Shown: positions 20,026 through 28,472 of the stretch, in pieces | Position numbering within the stretch: the stretch's first letter is position 1 | Layout of the letters: each line of letters begins with the position of its first letter | Position numbers and translations under genes: made by a program | NCBI GenBank assembly: GCA_028281265.1 | Contig: JANQKE010000146.1 | Location: 1 to 43,406 of the forward strand | Source: Alphaproteobacteria bacterium | Lineage (GTDB): Bacteria > Pseudomonadota > Alphaproteobacteria > DSM-16000 > Inquilinaceae | Direction of reading: 5' to 3' | Length of the DNA stretch: 43,406 nucleotides | The notes under the pieces: generated by a model | Told to the model about the DNA's origin: nothing | The model's database searches: none | Seen by the model: the letters and a program-made list of their open reading frames with translations, nothing else

Positions 20026-21483
20026 ATGGCTGCCGTTGCCGAGACGATCGAACAGGTCCGCTCCGTTGCCGAAGAACGGTACAAATACGGGTTCGTGACC
20101 GACATCGAGCAGGAGCGCGCCCCCAAGGGCCTCAACGAGGACATCATCCGCTTCATCTCCGCCAAGAAGGAGGAGCCGGAGTGGATGCTGGAATGGCGGC
20201 TGAAGGCCTACCATACCTGGCTGGAGATGACCGAGCCGTCCTGGGCCAAGGTGCATTTCCCCACCATCGACTATCAGGACGCCTACTACTTCGCCGCACC
20301 GAAGCAGAAGGTCGCGCCGAAGAGCCTGGACGAGGTCGATCCCGAGCTGCTGCGCACCTATGAGAAGCTGGGCATTCCGCTCAACGAGCAGAAGATGCTG
20401 GCCGGCGTGGTGGCGGTCGACGCGGTGTTCGACAGCGTGTCCGTGGCCACCACCTTCAAGACCAAGCTGCGCGAAGCGGGCGTCATCTTCTGCTCCATGT
20501 CCGAGGCGATCCGGGACTATCCGGATCTCGTACGGAAGTATCTCGCCTCGGTCGTACCGGTCAGCGACAACTATTTCGCCGCGCTCAACAGTGCGGTGTT
20601 CACGGATGGCTCTTTCGTCTACATCCCCGAGGGGGTGCGCTGCCCGATGGAGCTGTCGACCTACTTCCGCATCAATGCCGAGAATACCGGCCAGTTCGAG
20701 CGGACTCTGATCATCGCCGACAAGGGATCGTACGTCTCCTATCTCGAAGGCTGTACCGCCCCGATGCGGGACGAAAACCAACTGCATGCCGCGGTGGTCG
20801 AACTGGTCGCCCTCGACGATTCCGAGATCAAGTATTCCACCGTCCAGAACTGGTACCCGGGCGACGAAGAGGGCAAGGGTGGCATCTACAATTTCGTCAC
20901 CAAGCGGGCCGCCTGCCGGGGCCGGAACGCCAAGGTAAGCTGGACCCAGGTGGAGACCGGCTCGGCGATCACGTGGAAATACCCGTCCTGCATCCTGCAG
21001 GGCGACAACAGCCAGGGTGAGTTCTACTCGGTCGCCATCACCAACAACCGCCAGCAGGCCGATACCGGGACCAAGATGATCCATATCGGCAAGAACACCC
21101 GGTCGCGGATCATCTCCAAGGGGATTTCTGCCGGCAAGTCGGACAACACCTATCGCGGGCTGGTGCGGGTGCTGCCGGGCGCCGATGGCGCGCGCAACTT
21201 CACCCAGTGCGACAGCCTGCTCGTCGGCGACAAATGCGGGGCGCACACCGTGCCCTATATCGAAAGCCGCAACCCCTCCGCCCAGATCGAGCACGAGGCC
21301 ACCACCTCCAAGGTGTCCGAGGACCAGCTATTCTACTGCCGACAGCGTGGCATCGGCGAGGAAGAGGCGCTGGCCCTGATCGTCAACGGCTTCGTCCGGG
21401 ACGTCTTGCAGGAACTGCCGATGGAGTTCGCCGTGGAGGCGCAGAAGCTGGTCGGCATCAGCCTCGAAGGCAGCGTGGGCTGA
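20026..21483 (+). CDS. sufB: Fe-S cluster assembly scaffold SufB
   Basis: 485 residues, normal length. It is the core scaffold that builds Fe-S clusters with SufC and SufD. Family blocks: [19 protein letters not shown], the long beta-helix region with YLEGCTAP and [14 protein letters not shown], then [20 protein letters not shown], which holds the conserved functional cysteine region, and [18 protein letters not shown] near the end. The start at 20026 follows GGGGAGAACAAGAGCCG. It is separated from fdx by a gap with a possible promoter and followed 25 bp later by a DUF29 gene instead of sufC. Confidence 0.97.
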   Translation: MAAVAETIEQVRSVAEERYKYGFVTDIEQERAPKGLNEDIIRFISAKKEEPEWMLEWRLKAYHTWLEMTEPSWAKVHFPTIDYQDAYYFAAPKQKVAPKSLDEVDPELLRTYEKLGIPLNEQKMLAGVVAVDAVFDSVSVATTFKTKLREAGVIFCSMSEAIRDYPDLVRKYLASVVPVSDNYFAALNSAVFTDGSFVYIPEGVRCPMELSTYFRINAENTGQFERTLIIADKGSYVSYLEGCTAPMRDENQLHAAVVELVALDDSEIKYSTVQNWYPGDEEGKGGIYNFVTKRAACRGRNAKVSWTQVETGSAITWKYPSCILQGDNSQGEFYSVAITNNRQQADTGTKMIHIGKNTRSRIISKGISAGKSDNTYRGLVRVLPGADGARNFTQCDSLLVGDKCGAHTVPYIESRNPSAQIEHEATTSKVSEDQLFYCRQRGIGEEEALALIVNGFVRDVLQELPMEFAVEAQKLVGISLEGSVG

Positions 21484-21508
21484 ACCGGACCCGCTGCTGA
21501 GCGTCGCC

Positions 21509-22003
21509 ATGCCGACCATCACCAAGCCCGCACACAACGGCGACCTGTACGACCGCGACCCCATCGCCTGGGCCCGACGGCAGGCCGACTTGCTGCGCGC
21601 CGGCCACTGGCAGGCAGTGGACCTGGACCATCTGATCGCGGAGCTCGACGGGGTGGGACGGTCGGACTGGCGCGCGGCGCAATCGTATCTCGCCCTGGTG
21701 CTGGAGCATCTGCTCAAGCTCGCCGTCTCCCCGGCCGAGGCACCGCGCAGGGAGTGGCGCCAGGCGGTGATCCGTCACCGCATCGCCCTGTCGGACCAGC
21801 TCGAGGAGACACCGTCCCTCAAGGCACGGCTCGATCTGGTCAAGGCCTACGCCCTGGCCGCCCGGACCGCGCGCGCCGGGCTGGCCGACCATGACGGACC
21901 GGCGGTGGCGGATCGGGTCCCCCAAGACTGTCCCGTCACGCTGGCGCAAGCGCTGGACATGGCCTGGTGGCCGACGACAGTTGGAAAGGGGGGGCAGCCC
22001 TGA
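21509..22003 (+). CDS. DUF29-family protein between sufB and sufC
   Basis: 164 residues. It matches the DUF29 pattern: LYDRDPIAWARRQADLLRAG, an acidic LDHLIAELDGVGRSDWRAAQSYLALVLEHLLK core, SLKARLDL, and the C-terminal CPVTLAQALDMAWWP. DUF29 proteins are small, helical and of unknown function, common in cyanobacteria and some proteobacteria. Its position inside the suf operon, 25 bp after sufB, is unusual and may be chance insertion or a real link. Its stop shares a base with the next start (TGATG). Confidence 0.75.
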   Translation: MPTITKPAHNGDLYDRDPIAWARRQADLLRAGHWQAVDLDHLIAELDGVGRSDWRAAQSYLALVLEHLLKLAVSPAEAPRREWRQAVIRHRIALSDQLEETPSLKARLDLVKAYALAARTARAGLADHDGPAVADRVPQDCPVTLAQALDMAWWPTTVGKGGQP

Positions 22004-22203
22004 TGCGGATCCTGCGGCGCAGCCCTTCGATCGCCGCCCGGATCGACCTCGCCGGCGTCTACGCCGACGCAAAGCTGCTGGCCGGCCGCTCGTTGCGGGA
22101 TGTCGACGGCCTCGACCCGGCGATGGTGCCGGGGAGATGTCCCTTCACCCTGGCCCAGGCCATGGGCACGGGGTGGTGGCCCGCGCCGGAGACCGACGGC
22201 TGA
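22003..22203 (+). CDS. Truncated DUF29-like protein (C-terminal part only)
   Basis: 66 residues when started at the ATG at 22003, which overlaps the preceding stop (TGATG). The sequence SPSIAARIDLAGVYADAKLLA and CPFTLAQAMGTGWWP lines up with the last third of the neighbouring DUF29 protein (SLKARLDLVKAYALAARTA; CPVTLAQALDMAWWP). It therefore looks like a tandem duplicate that has lost its N-terminal half. It may be a relic or a short interacting partner; an in-frame start at 21967 is possible. Confidence 0.6.
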   Translation: MRILRRSPSIAARIDLAGVYADAKLLAGRSLRDVDGLDPAMVPGRCPFTLAQAMGTGWWPAPETDG

Positions 22204-22290
22204 CGCACAAGACCCAATGGCGGCCCCGGACCCCCACCCGGCCGGACCGCCCAAAGACAACACACGCTTGAGAGACAAGGATCGCGAAAG

Positions 22291-23040
22291 ATGTTGGAGA
22301 TCAAGGACCTGCATGTCGAGGTCGACGGCCGGATGATCCTCAAGGGGATCGACCTGACCCTCGCGGACGGCGAGGTCAGCGCGATCATGGGCCCCAACGG
22401 TTCCGGCAAGTCCACCTTGTCCTACGTGATCGCCGGCCGCGACGGCTATGAGGTCACCCAAGGCGACATCCGGCTCAACGGCGAGAGCATCCTGGAGATG
22501 GAGCCCGAGGAGCGGTCGCGCGCAGGCCTGTTCCTGGCCCTGCAATACCCGATCGAGATCCCCGGCGTGGCGATGATGACCTTCCTGCGCGAGGCCGTGA
22601 ACGCCCACCGCATCGACCGCGGGGAGGACGAGCTCGATCCGCTGAGCTTCGCCAAGCTGGTCCGCGCCAAGGCGCGCGAGCTGAAGATGACCGACGAGAT
22701 GCTCAAGCGGCAGGTCAATTCCGGCTTCTCCGGCGGGGAGAAGAAGCGGGCCGAGATCCTGCAGATGACGCTGCTGGAGCCGTCGATCTGCGTGCTCGAC
22801 GAGACCGACAGTGGCCTGGACATCGACGCGCTGCGGATCGTCTCCGAAGGCGTCAACGCGATGCGGTCGCCGACCCGCGCGATCCTGGTGATCACCCACT
22901 ATCAGCGGCTGTTGAACCACATCGTGCCGGACAGGATCCACGTCCTGGCCGATGGCCGCGTCATCCGCTCCGGCGGCAAGAACCTCGCCCACGAGTTGGA
23001 GGAACACGGCTATGAGGGGTTGTTGGACGACGCGGCGTAG
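22291..23040 (+). CDS. sufC: Fe-S assembly ATPase SufC
   Basis: 249 residues. An ABC-type ATPase without membrane partner that drives the SufBCD scaffold. Walker A is GPNGSGKSTLSYVIAG, the signature FSGGEKKRAEILQM, Walker B CVLDETDSGLDIDAL and the switch His in ITHYQRLL; these match SufC precisely. The start at 22291 has GAGAGACAAGGA upstream. It follows the DUF29 fragment by 87 bp and precedes sufD by 53 bp. Confidence 0.97.
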   Translation: MLEIKDLHVEVDGRMILKGIDLTLADGEVSAIMGPNGSGKSTLSYVIAGRDGYEVTQGDIRLNGESILEMEPEERSRAGLFLALQYPIEIPGVAMMTFLREAVNAHRIDRGEDELDPLSFAKLVRAKARELKMTDEMLKRQVNSGFSGGEKKRAEILQMTLLEPSICVLDETDSGLDIDALRIVSEGVNAMRSPTRAILVITHYQRLLNHIVPDRIHVLADGRVIRSGGKNLAHELEEHGYEGLLDDAA

Positions 23041-23093
23041 CGTCGCCCTCAGCCCCTCCGCCGACCCGACCCGTTGCCCGCGATCGTCCGACC

Positions 23094-24464
23094 ATGGCTA
23101 CTGCCGACCTCGTCACCCCGTTCATCGACCGCTACCATGCCGCCCGCACGGCCGGGCTGCCCGGCGAGGATCTGCCGTGGCTCGAGCAGTTGCGGGCCGA
23201 CGGCATCGCCCGGCTGAAGACCCTGGGCCTGCCCACCCGCCGGGTGGAGGAATGGAAGTTCACCGATATCCGGAAACTGGCGGCGGCGGACTTCCAGCCG
23301 GCTCCGGCGATCGACGGGGCGCTGCATCCCGATTTGGCATACGTGCTGGCCGAGGAGACCGCCGACGTCACCGCCGTCCTGGTGTTCGTCAACGGACGCT
23401 TCCGCGCCGACCTCTCGCGGACCGACGGCCTCCCCGCCGGGGTCACGCTGGGGCCGTTGAGCACCGCGCTCGCCAAGGGGGATCCGGCCGTGGCCACACA
23501 TTTCGGCCGGGTGCTGCCGGATGTGGAGCGGATCGCCGCTAGCGGCTTCCTCGGCCTCAGCACGGCCATGGCATCCGAAGGCGCGGTGCTGTGCGTCCCC
23601 GACGGGGTGACCGTCGACGGGGTGATCGCCGCCGTCTTCCTCAGCGACAATCCGGGCGAAAATCCCGTGATCACGCATCCGCGGCTGCTGTCGGTAATCG
23701 GCGCCAACGCCGAGGCGACGGTGGTGGAAACCCATGCCGGGCGGGACGGCGCGGGCCCGACGCTGACCAACTTCGCCAGTGAACTCGCGGTCGGCGACGG
23801 TGCCCGCTACCACCATTACCGGCTGATCCGGGACGGCGCGCGCGGCTACCATCTGGCCAACAGCCATGTCCGGGTCGGCCGGGACGCGCATACCGATACG
23901 TTCGTGCTGACCCTGACAGGTGCTCTCACCCGGTCGGAGGTCAACGCCCGGCTGATCGGCTGCGGCGGCGATCTGCGCGTCAGCGGCGGCTATGTCGGCG
24001 ACGGCCGCCGGCATATCGACAACACCTCCCTGATCGACCACGCGGTTCCGGACTGCCGCTCCCGCCAGGTGTTCAAGGGGGTGCTGGACGATGCCAGCCG
24101 CGGTGTCTTCCAGGGCAAGATCATCGTCCGCCGGGATGCCCAGCGTACCGATGGCTATCAGCTCAATCGGGCATTGCTGCTGACCCGCAAGGCGGAGATC
24201 GACAGCAAGCCGGAACTCGAAATCTACGCCGACGACGTCAAGTGCAGCCACGGGGCGACGGCCGGGGAGATCGACAACGACGCGCTGTTCTACTTGCGCG
24301 CCCGCGGCATTCCCGAGCGTACCGCCCGTCGCCTGCTGGTCGAGGCCTTCCTGGCGGAGGTCCTCGAGGAGATCGGCGCCGAGCCGGTGCGGGAACGGTT
24401 CACCGCCCTGGCCGCGCAACGCCTGAACGCCCATGCTCAGCCCGTGCTGGAGGAGGCCGCCTGA
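23094..24464 (+). CDS. sufD: Fe-S assembly scaffold subunit SufD
   Basis: 456 residues, the SufB paralogue of the SufBCD complex. Features: LPTRRVEEWKFTDIRKL near the N-terminus, NGRF, the beta-helix core, FQGKIIV, LLLTRKAEIDSKPELEIYADDVKCSHGATAGEID with the conserved functional His in CSHGAT, and LFYLRARGIPERTARRLLVEAFL. The stop overlaps the sufS start by one base (TGATG). Nothing is missing. Confidence 0.96.
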   Translation: MATADLVTPFIDRYHAARTAGLPGEDLPWLEQLRADGIARLKTLGLPTRRVEEWKFTDIRKLAAADFQPAPAIDGALHPDLAYVLAEETADVTAVLVFVNGRFRADLSRTDGLPAGVTLGPLSTALAKGDPAVATHFGRVLPDVERIAASGFLGLSTAMASEGAVLCVPDGVTVDGVIAAVFLSDNPGENPVITHPRLLSVIGANAEATVVETHAGRDGAGPTLTNFASELAVGDGARYHHYRLIRDGARGYHLANSHVRVGRDAHTDTFVLTLTGALTRSEVNARLIGCGGDLRVSGGYVGDGRRHIDNTSLIDHAVPDCRSRQVFKGVLDDASRGVFQGKIIVRRDAQRTDGYQLNRALLLTRKAEIDSKPELEIYADDVKCSHGATAGEIDNDALFYLRARGIPERTARRLLVEAFLAEVLEEIGAEPVRERFTALAAQRLNAHAQPVLEEAA

Positions 24465-25723
24465 TGCCCGACACCGCCGCGCCGCTGCTGCACACCAGTG
24501 CGGTCAACGACTACGACATCGAGGCGATCCGCCGCGATTTCCCGATCCTGTCCCGACGGGTGCACGGCAAGCCGCTGGTCTATCTCGACACCGCCAATTC
24601 GGCCCAGAAACCACAAGCGGTGATCGACGCGGTCAGCCGGCTGTATGCGGAGGACTACGCCAATGTCCATCGCGGCCTGCACAGCCTGTCGATGGCCACG
24701 ACCGATCTGTTCGAAGCCGCGCGGGAGAAGGTGCGGGCGTTCGTCAACGCCGCCTCGGACAAGGAAATCGTCTTCACCCGCGGCGGGACGGCCTCGATCA
24801 ACCTGGTCGCGAACAGCTTCGGCCGGTCGCTCGGCCCCGGGGACGAGGTGATCATCAGCCATCTCGAGCATCACTCCAACATCGTGCCCTGGCAGATGCT
24901 GCGGGACGACCGGGGGGTGACCCTCAAGGTCATCCCGATGCATGAGGACGGCAGCCTCGACCTCGATGCCTATGCCGACCTGCTGACCGAGAACACCGAA
25001 CTGGTCGCGGTCACCCATATGTCGAACGCGTTGGGCACGATCGTCCCGATCAAGGAGATGGCGGCCCAGGCCCATGCCGTCGGTGCCAAGATGCTGGTCG
25101 ACGGCTGCCAATCGATCATGCACATGCCGATCGACGTGCAGGATCTCGACTGCGATTTCTTCGTCTTCTCCGGCCACAAGCTCTACGGCCCGTCCGGCAT
25201 CGGCGTGCTGTACGGCAAGCGGGATCTGCTCGACGCGATGCCGCCCTATCAGGGCGGTGGCGACATGATCAAGACCGTCACCTTCGAGAAGACCGTCTAT
25301 GCCGACCTGCCGGCCAAGCACGAAGCCGGGACCCCGCCGATCGCCCAAGCCGTCGGTCTCGGGGCGGCGATCGACTATCTCACCGGCATCGGCATGGACC
25401 GGGTCGCGGCTCACGAGGCCGATGTGAGCGCCTATGCGGCCGAGCGGCTGCAGGCCGTGCCGGGCCTCACCCTGGTCGGCACGGCGCCCGAACGGATGGC
25501 GGTGGTCTCCTTCACCCTCGACTGCGCCCATCCGCACGACATCGGCACCCTGGTCGATCTCGACGGGGTGGCGGTGCGGGCCGGTCATCATTGCGCCCAG
25601 CCGGTGATGCAGCGGCTCGACCTGCCGGCAACCGTTCGAGCCTCGTTCGGGATGTATACCAGCCGGGCCGAGATCGACGTCCTGGCGCGGGCGCTGGAGA
25701 CCGTGCGTAAGATGTTCGCCTGA
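24464..25723 (+). CDS. sufS: Cysteine desulfurase SufS
   Basis: 419 residues. A group II desulfurase acting with SufE. YLDTANSAQKPQAVIDA, NVHRGLHSLS, TRGGTASINLVA, the PLP lysine in FVFSGHKLYGPSGIGVLYG, and the short active-site loop VAVRAGHHCAQPVM with the persulfide Cys are all present. It differs from the two NifS/IscS-type enzymes upstream by this RAGHHCAQP loop. The start is at 24464, translationally coupled to sufD; sufE follows. Confidence 0.96.
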   Translation: MPDTAAPLLHTSAVNDYDIEAIRRDFPILSRRVHGKPLVYLDTANSAQKPQAVIDAVSRLYAEDYANVHRGLHSLSMATTDLFEAAREKVRAFVNAASDKEIVFTRGGTASINLVANSFGRSLGPGDEVIISHLEHHSNIVPWQMLRDDRGVTLKVIPMHEDGSLDLDAYADLLTENTELVAVTHMSNALGTIVPIKEMAAQAHAVGAKMLVDGCQSIMHMPIDVQDLDCDFFVFSGHKLYGPSGIGVLYGKRDLLDAMPPYQGGGDMIKTVTFEKTVYADLPAKHEAGTPPIAQAVGLGAAIDYLTGIGMDRVAAHEADVSAYAAERLQAVPGLTLVGTAPERMAVVSFTLDCAHPHDIGTLVDLDGVAVRAGHHCAQPVMQRLDLPATVRASFGMYTSRAEIDVLARALETVRKMFA

Positions 25724-25776
25724 CCCTTGTGCCAGGGTCGATCGCCGCCCTCCCTTCCGCCACCCGCTCCAAGGCC

Positions 25777-26310
25777 ATGACCGAGACCCAGCCGGCCGCC
25801 CCGCCCGAGACCACGATCGACGAGACCATGGACGACCTCGTCGACGATCTCGCCTTCTTCGACGACTGGCAGGACAAGTACCAGCAGATCATCCATATGG
25901 GCCGTGCCCTGCCGGCCTTCCCGGAGCCCTGGAAGACGGCGGAACACGAGGTCCATGGTTGCATGGCCCGGGTCTGGATGAAGGGGCGCTGGCAGGATGA
26001 CCGTTTGCGCCTGTACGCGACCTCGAACGCGATCATCGTCTCCGGCCTGATCGCCATGCTGCTCAAGGTCTACGACAACCGCACCGCCGAAGAGATCCTG
26101 TCCCACCCGCCGACCTTCATCGAGCGGATCGGCATGGACAGCCACTTCTCCCAACAGCGCTCGACCGGCCTTGCGGCGATGAAGAACGCCATCTTCGAGA
26201 TCGCCCGCCAGGGCCCGGCGGACGGAAGCCAGGGGATGGGAACCGGGAGCCAGGCACCGGGCGCCGGGAACCGGGAACCGGGCGCCGAGGAGGTCGGCCG
26301 TGCCGAGTGA
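25777..26310 (+). CDS. sufE: Sulfur acceptor SufE
   Basis: 177 residues from the ATG at 25777. SufE takes sulfane sulfur from SufS and stimulates it. DDLAFFDDWQDKYQQIIHMG is the family N-terminus, HEVHGCMARVWM holds the acceptor Cys, and GLIAMLLKVYDNRTAEEIL and the GMDSHFSQQRSTGLAAM helix follow. After about residue 145 the protein ends in a repetitive Gly/Ser/Pro/Glu tail encoded by short GGGAACC-like units (26237-26287), absent in ordinary SufE; probably an expansion that moved the stop codon. Confidence 0.9.
   Translation: MTETQPAAPPETTIDETMDDLVDDLAFFDDWQDKYQQIIHMGRALPAFPEPWKTAEHEVHGCMARVWMKGRWQDDRLRLYATSNAIIVSGLIAMLLKVYDNRTAEEILSHPPTFIERIGMDSHFSQQRSTGLAAMKNAIFEIARQGPADGSQGMGTGSQAPGAGNREPGAEEVGRAE
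26237..26287 (+). repeat. Short imperfect tandem repeat in the sufE tail
   Basis: Units of about 7 bp (GGGAACC, GGGAGCC, GGGCGCC and degenerate forms) run head to tail. They encode the low-complexity tail of SufE. Such units can expand and shrink by slippage, so the tail length may vary between strains. Confidence 0.7.
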
Positions 26311-26583
26311 CGGGTGCCGCTCCCTCCGGCCGCACAGCCGCAGCAGGGGTCGCCGGCCATTCAGTCGTCTGCGGTCTGTGATCGTCAGCCGCCCGGCCCG
26401 CATCGCCCGTTCCGGTGCCGTATCGGTCGCCGGCTGCGCGCTACCCGGAATGGCCGCCGCGGCCGCGCCAGGCCGATGGGGCGACCAGCCATGCCTGTCC
26501 CAGCCCAGCCGCCGGTCGTGCGCCGCCGAAGCGGCGGCTGCGGCTGTTCCTCCGACCCCGATAACGCCAGCGGAGCTCTTGCG

Positions 26584-27012
26584 ATGATGCCGCCCCGCCA
26601 GATCCCCGGTCCCGGGCTCGACTTCTTCCTGCAGCAGGACCTGCATGTCGAGGAGCCGGACTGGGTCCACGTCAAGACCGCCGGCAACGACCCCGAGCCG
26701 CCGATCGACATCGAGGCGGCGAAATCGGCGATCATCGACAATCTGACCCTGATCCACGACCCCGAGATCCCGATCAACATCTACGATCTCGGCCTGATCT
26801 ACGGGCTGGAGGTGACCGCGGACGGGGCCGCCAAGGTCACCATGACCCTGACCGCCCCCAATTGCCCGGTGGCCGGGTCGATGCCGGCGATGGTGGAAAA
26901 GGGCGTGATGAACGTCCCCGGCATCCGCCAGGCCGAGGTCGAACTGACCTGGGAACCCGCCTGGACGATCGAAAAAGCCTCCGAAGACGCCCGCTTCGCG
27001 CTGGGGATGTGA
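26584..27012 (+). CDS. sufT: SufT / MIP18-family (DUF59) Fe-S protein maturation factor
   Basis: 142 residues. The DUF59 core is DPEIPINIYDLGLIYGLEV, with TLTAPNCPVAGSMP holding the conserved Cys and a late GIRQAEVELTWEPAW. SufT proteins help pass Fe-S clusters to targets and close many suf operons. The ATG at 26584 has AGCGGAGC upstream; a longer open frame back to 26314 is Arg/Pro-rich and not conserved in character. A 273-bp gap separates it from sufE. No A-type carrier (SufA) gene follows, unlike many alphaproteobacterial suf operons. Confidence 0.9.
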   Translation: MMPPRQIPGPGLDFFLQQDLHVEEPDWVHVKTAGNDPEPPIDIEAAKSAIIDNLTLIHDPEIPINIYDLGLIYGLEVTADGAAKVTMTLTAPNCPVAGSMPAMVEKGVMNVPGIRQAEVELTWEPAWTIEKASEDARFALGM

Positions 27013-27125
27013 GCGGGCCAGAGCACGATGACACGGAGGCCGGATCACCCCGGTGTCACCGTACTCTCTCGGTCTTCAGGATGAGAGCGGGATCCGGACG
27101 GGATATGGGATCGCACTCCATACCA

Positions 27126-27252
27126 GTTTGCACCGAAGAGGCGATCTCATCTCAAATCGTTTTGCGATCGAGCGCCCCGCGAGGCTTGCCTCGCACAGGC
27201 GCGGGCGCGTGGGCGCGCTTGCCAAGTCGCGATGAGCCTTGTTCATCGCGAC
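27126..27252. repeat. Dispersed repeat family 2, copy C
   Basis: About 127 bp, similar to copy B along its length and to copy A over its right half. The hairpin is GTCGCGATGA (27226-27235) with TCATCGCGAC (27243-27252). It lies in the convergent gap between sufT and bhcR, ending 6 bp from the bhcR stop codon. A weaker inverted repeat (TGACAC/GTGTCA, 27029-27058) just after sufT may help end the suf transcript. Confidence 0.75.
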
Positions 27253-27258
27253 ACGGCA

Positions 27259-28098
27259 TCAGGCGACGTCGGCCAGATGCGGCTCGCCGCCGAGCCGGCG
27301 GGTGATCTCGGCCGCGGCGCGACGGACCTGGGGGCCGACCTCGGCGATCACCAGGTGCGAGAACCGCACCGTCGGCCCGGAGACCGACAGACCCGCCACG
27401 GCCCGGCCGCGGGCATCCCATATGGCTGCGGCCACGCACCGCATGCCGGCATACCGTTCCTCATCGTCCAGGGCCCAGCCGCGCTGGCGGATCCGTTCGA
27501 GATCGGCGAACAGCGCCTGCGGCGTAGCGTGGGTGGTGCGGGTGAACTCCGGCAGGCCGGTGCGCTGCACCAGCGCTTCCACCGCCGCCTGGGACCGGGC
27601 CGCCAGCAGCGCCTTGCCGATCCCCGAGGCGTGCATCGGTGCCCGCGTGCCGGTCTGGAACAGCGCCCGGATCGGGTTCGCCGTCTCCTCCTGGCCGACG
27701 AATACCACCTCGTCGGCATGGGGCACGGCGAGGTTCGCGGTCTCCCCGGTCGCGGCGACCAGATCCCGCATCACCTCCCGCGCCACCTCGGCCACATGGG
27801 CCCGCCGGATGAACGACGCCCCGGTGCGGAAGCTCTCGACCCCGATCGACCATTCGCCGGTGGCCTCGTCGAAATCGACATAGCCGTGCGCCTGCAGGGT
27901 GGTGAGCGTCCGATGCGCCGAGGATGGCGGCATGCCGGTCCGATAGGCGAGATCGGTCAAGGTCGCCTGGTCGCGCTTGGCCAGCGCCGTCAGCAAGGTC
28001 AGACCCCGGTCCAGCGCCTGCACCGTACCCGTGCCCTTGTCCGGCGCCGATCCCCGCGGCCGGCCGCGGGTGCGTTTGGGGTGGGGGATGTCCTGCAT
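27259..28098 (-). CDS. bhcR: IclR-family regulator of the beta-hydroxyaspartate genes
   Basis: 279 residues. An N-terminal winged helix-turn-helix (GTVQALDRGLTLLTALAKRD...MPPSSAHRTLTTLQAHGYVD) follows a basic leader (KRTRGRPRG), and a C-terminal IclR effector domain contains MHASGIGKALLAA and GWALDDEERYAGMRCVAAA. It is divergent from bhcA-bhcB-bhcC, the arrangement of BhcR in Paracoccus denitrificans, where the regulator responds to glyoxylate. The symbol rests on this context plus family. The operator is probably in the AT-rich part of the 410-bp gap. Its 3' end abuts repeat copy C. Confidence 0.82.
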   Translation of the reverse strand: MQDIPHPKRTRGRPRGSAPDKGTGTVQALDRGLTLLTALAKRDQATLTDLAYRTGMPPSSAHRTLTTLQAHGYVDFDEATGEWSIGVESFRTGASFIRRAHVAEVAREVMRDLVAATGETANLAVPHADEVVFVGQEETANPIRALFQTGTRAPMHASGIGKALLAARSQAAVEALVQRTGLPEFTRTTHATPQALFADLERIRQRGWALDDEERYAGMRCVAAAIWDARGRAVAGLSVSGPTVRFSHLVIAEVGPQVRRAAAEITRRLGGEPHLADVA

Positions 28099-28131
28099 GC
28101 CGGTCTTCCGGTTCCGTCGGAGCCTCGCCGC

Positions 28132-28179
28132 CTAGAGCATCTTATCTGCGTCCGACCGGACGCAGATAAGATGCTCTAG
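28132..28179. repeat. Dispersed palindromic repeat family 1, copy 2, main hairpin
   Basis: Perfect palindrome: 23-bp arms (28132-28154 and 28157-28179) with only AC between them. The outer part CTAGAGCAT and inner part CTGCGTCCG are shared with the copies at 7.3 and 43.2 kb; an extra CTTAT lies between. It is followed by the conserved spacer ATCTTTGAAATAGATCAACTTG and then a second, decayed hairpin. Confidence 0.85.
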
Positions 28180-28212
28180 ATCTTTGAAATAGATCAACTT
28201 GTCTACGTCATA

Positions 28213-28258
28213 GAGCGAGAGCCGCTTATCTGCGTCCGGTCGGATACGGGATGCTCTT
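28213..28258. repeat. Family 1, copy 2, second (decayed) hairpin
   Basis: Begins with AGAGC, repeats CTTATCTGCGTCCG and ends GGATGCTCT, so it shares words with the main hairpin, but the arms pair imperfectly (CGTCCG against CGGATACG, with mismatched flanks). It looks like a degenerating partner hairpin, giving the two-hairpin-plus-spacer layout also seen at 7.3 and 43.2 kb. Confidence 0.6.
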
Positions 28259-28444
28259 ATTCTCACCTTGGAGAGCAAACTTCAGGCATGGGGGTGCGTC
28301 ACCCTCATGCCCTCTTGCTCTAGCGTACCAAGACGGAAAAACTTTTCAATCACCTTTCGCGGATGCGGTATGGAAAAGCATTCTGTCTTTCTTATCAGTA
28401 TGTTGAATGCGAAAATAAGATAATGAAAAAACATTTCGAGAAAA

Positions 28445-28472
28445 TTGCAATCCGGATCCGCAGTGCTACACT
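28445..28472 (+). promoter_or_regulatory. Candidate promoter of bhcA-bhcB-bhcC
   Basis: TTGCAA (28445-28450), a 16-bp spacer and TACACT (28467-28472), placing transcription start near 28479, 30 nt before the bhcA ATG. The spacer begins with the palindromic ATCCGGAT word, a possible regulator contact. This is a consensus match by eye only. Confidence 0.4.

Noticed and set aside
26314-26583. 90-codon upstream extension of SufT
   Set aside because: Arg/Pro-rich, with no family similarity; the ATG at 26584 has a ribosome site and fits the DUF59 length.
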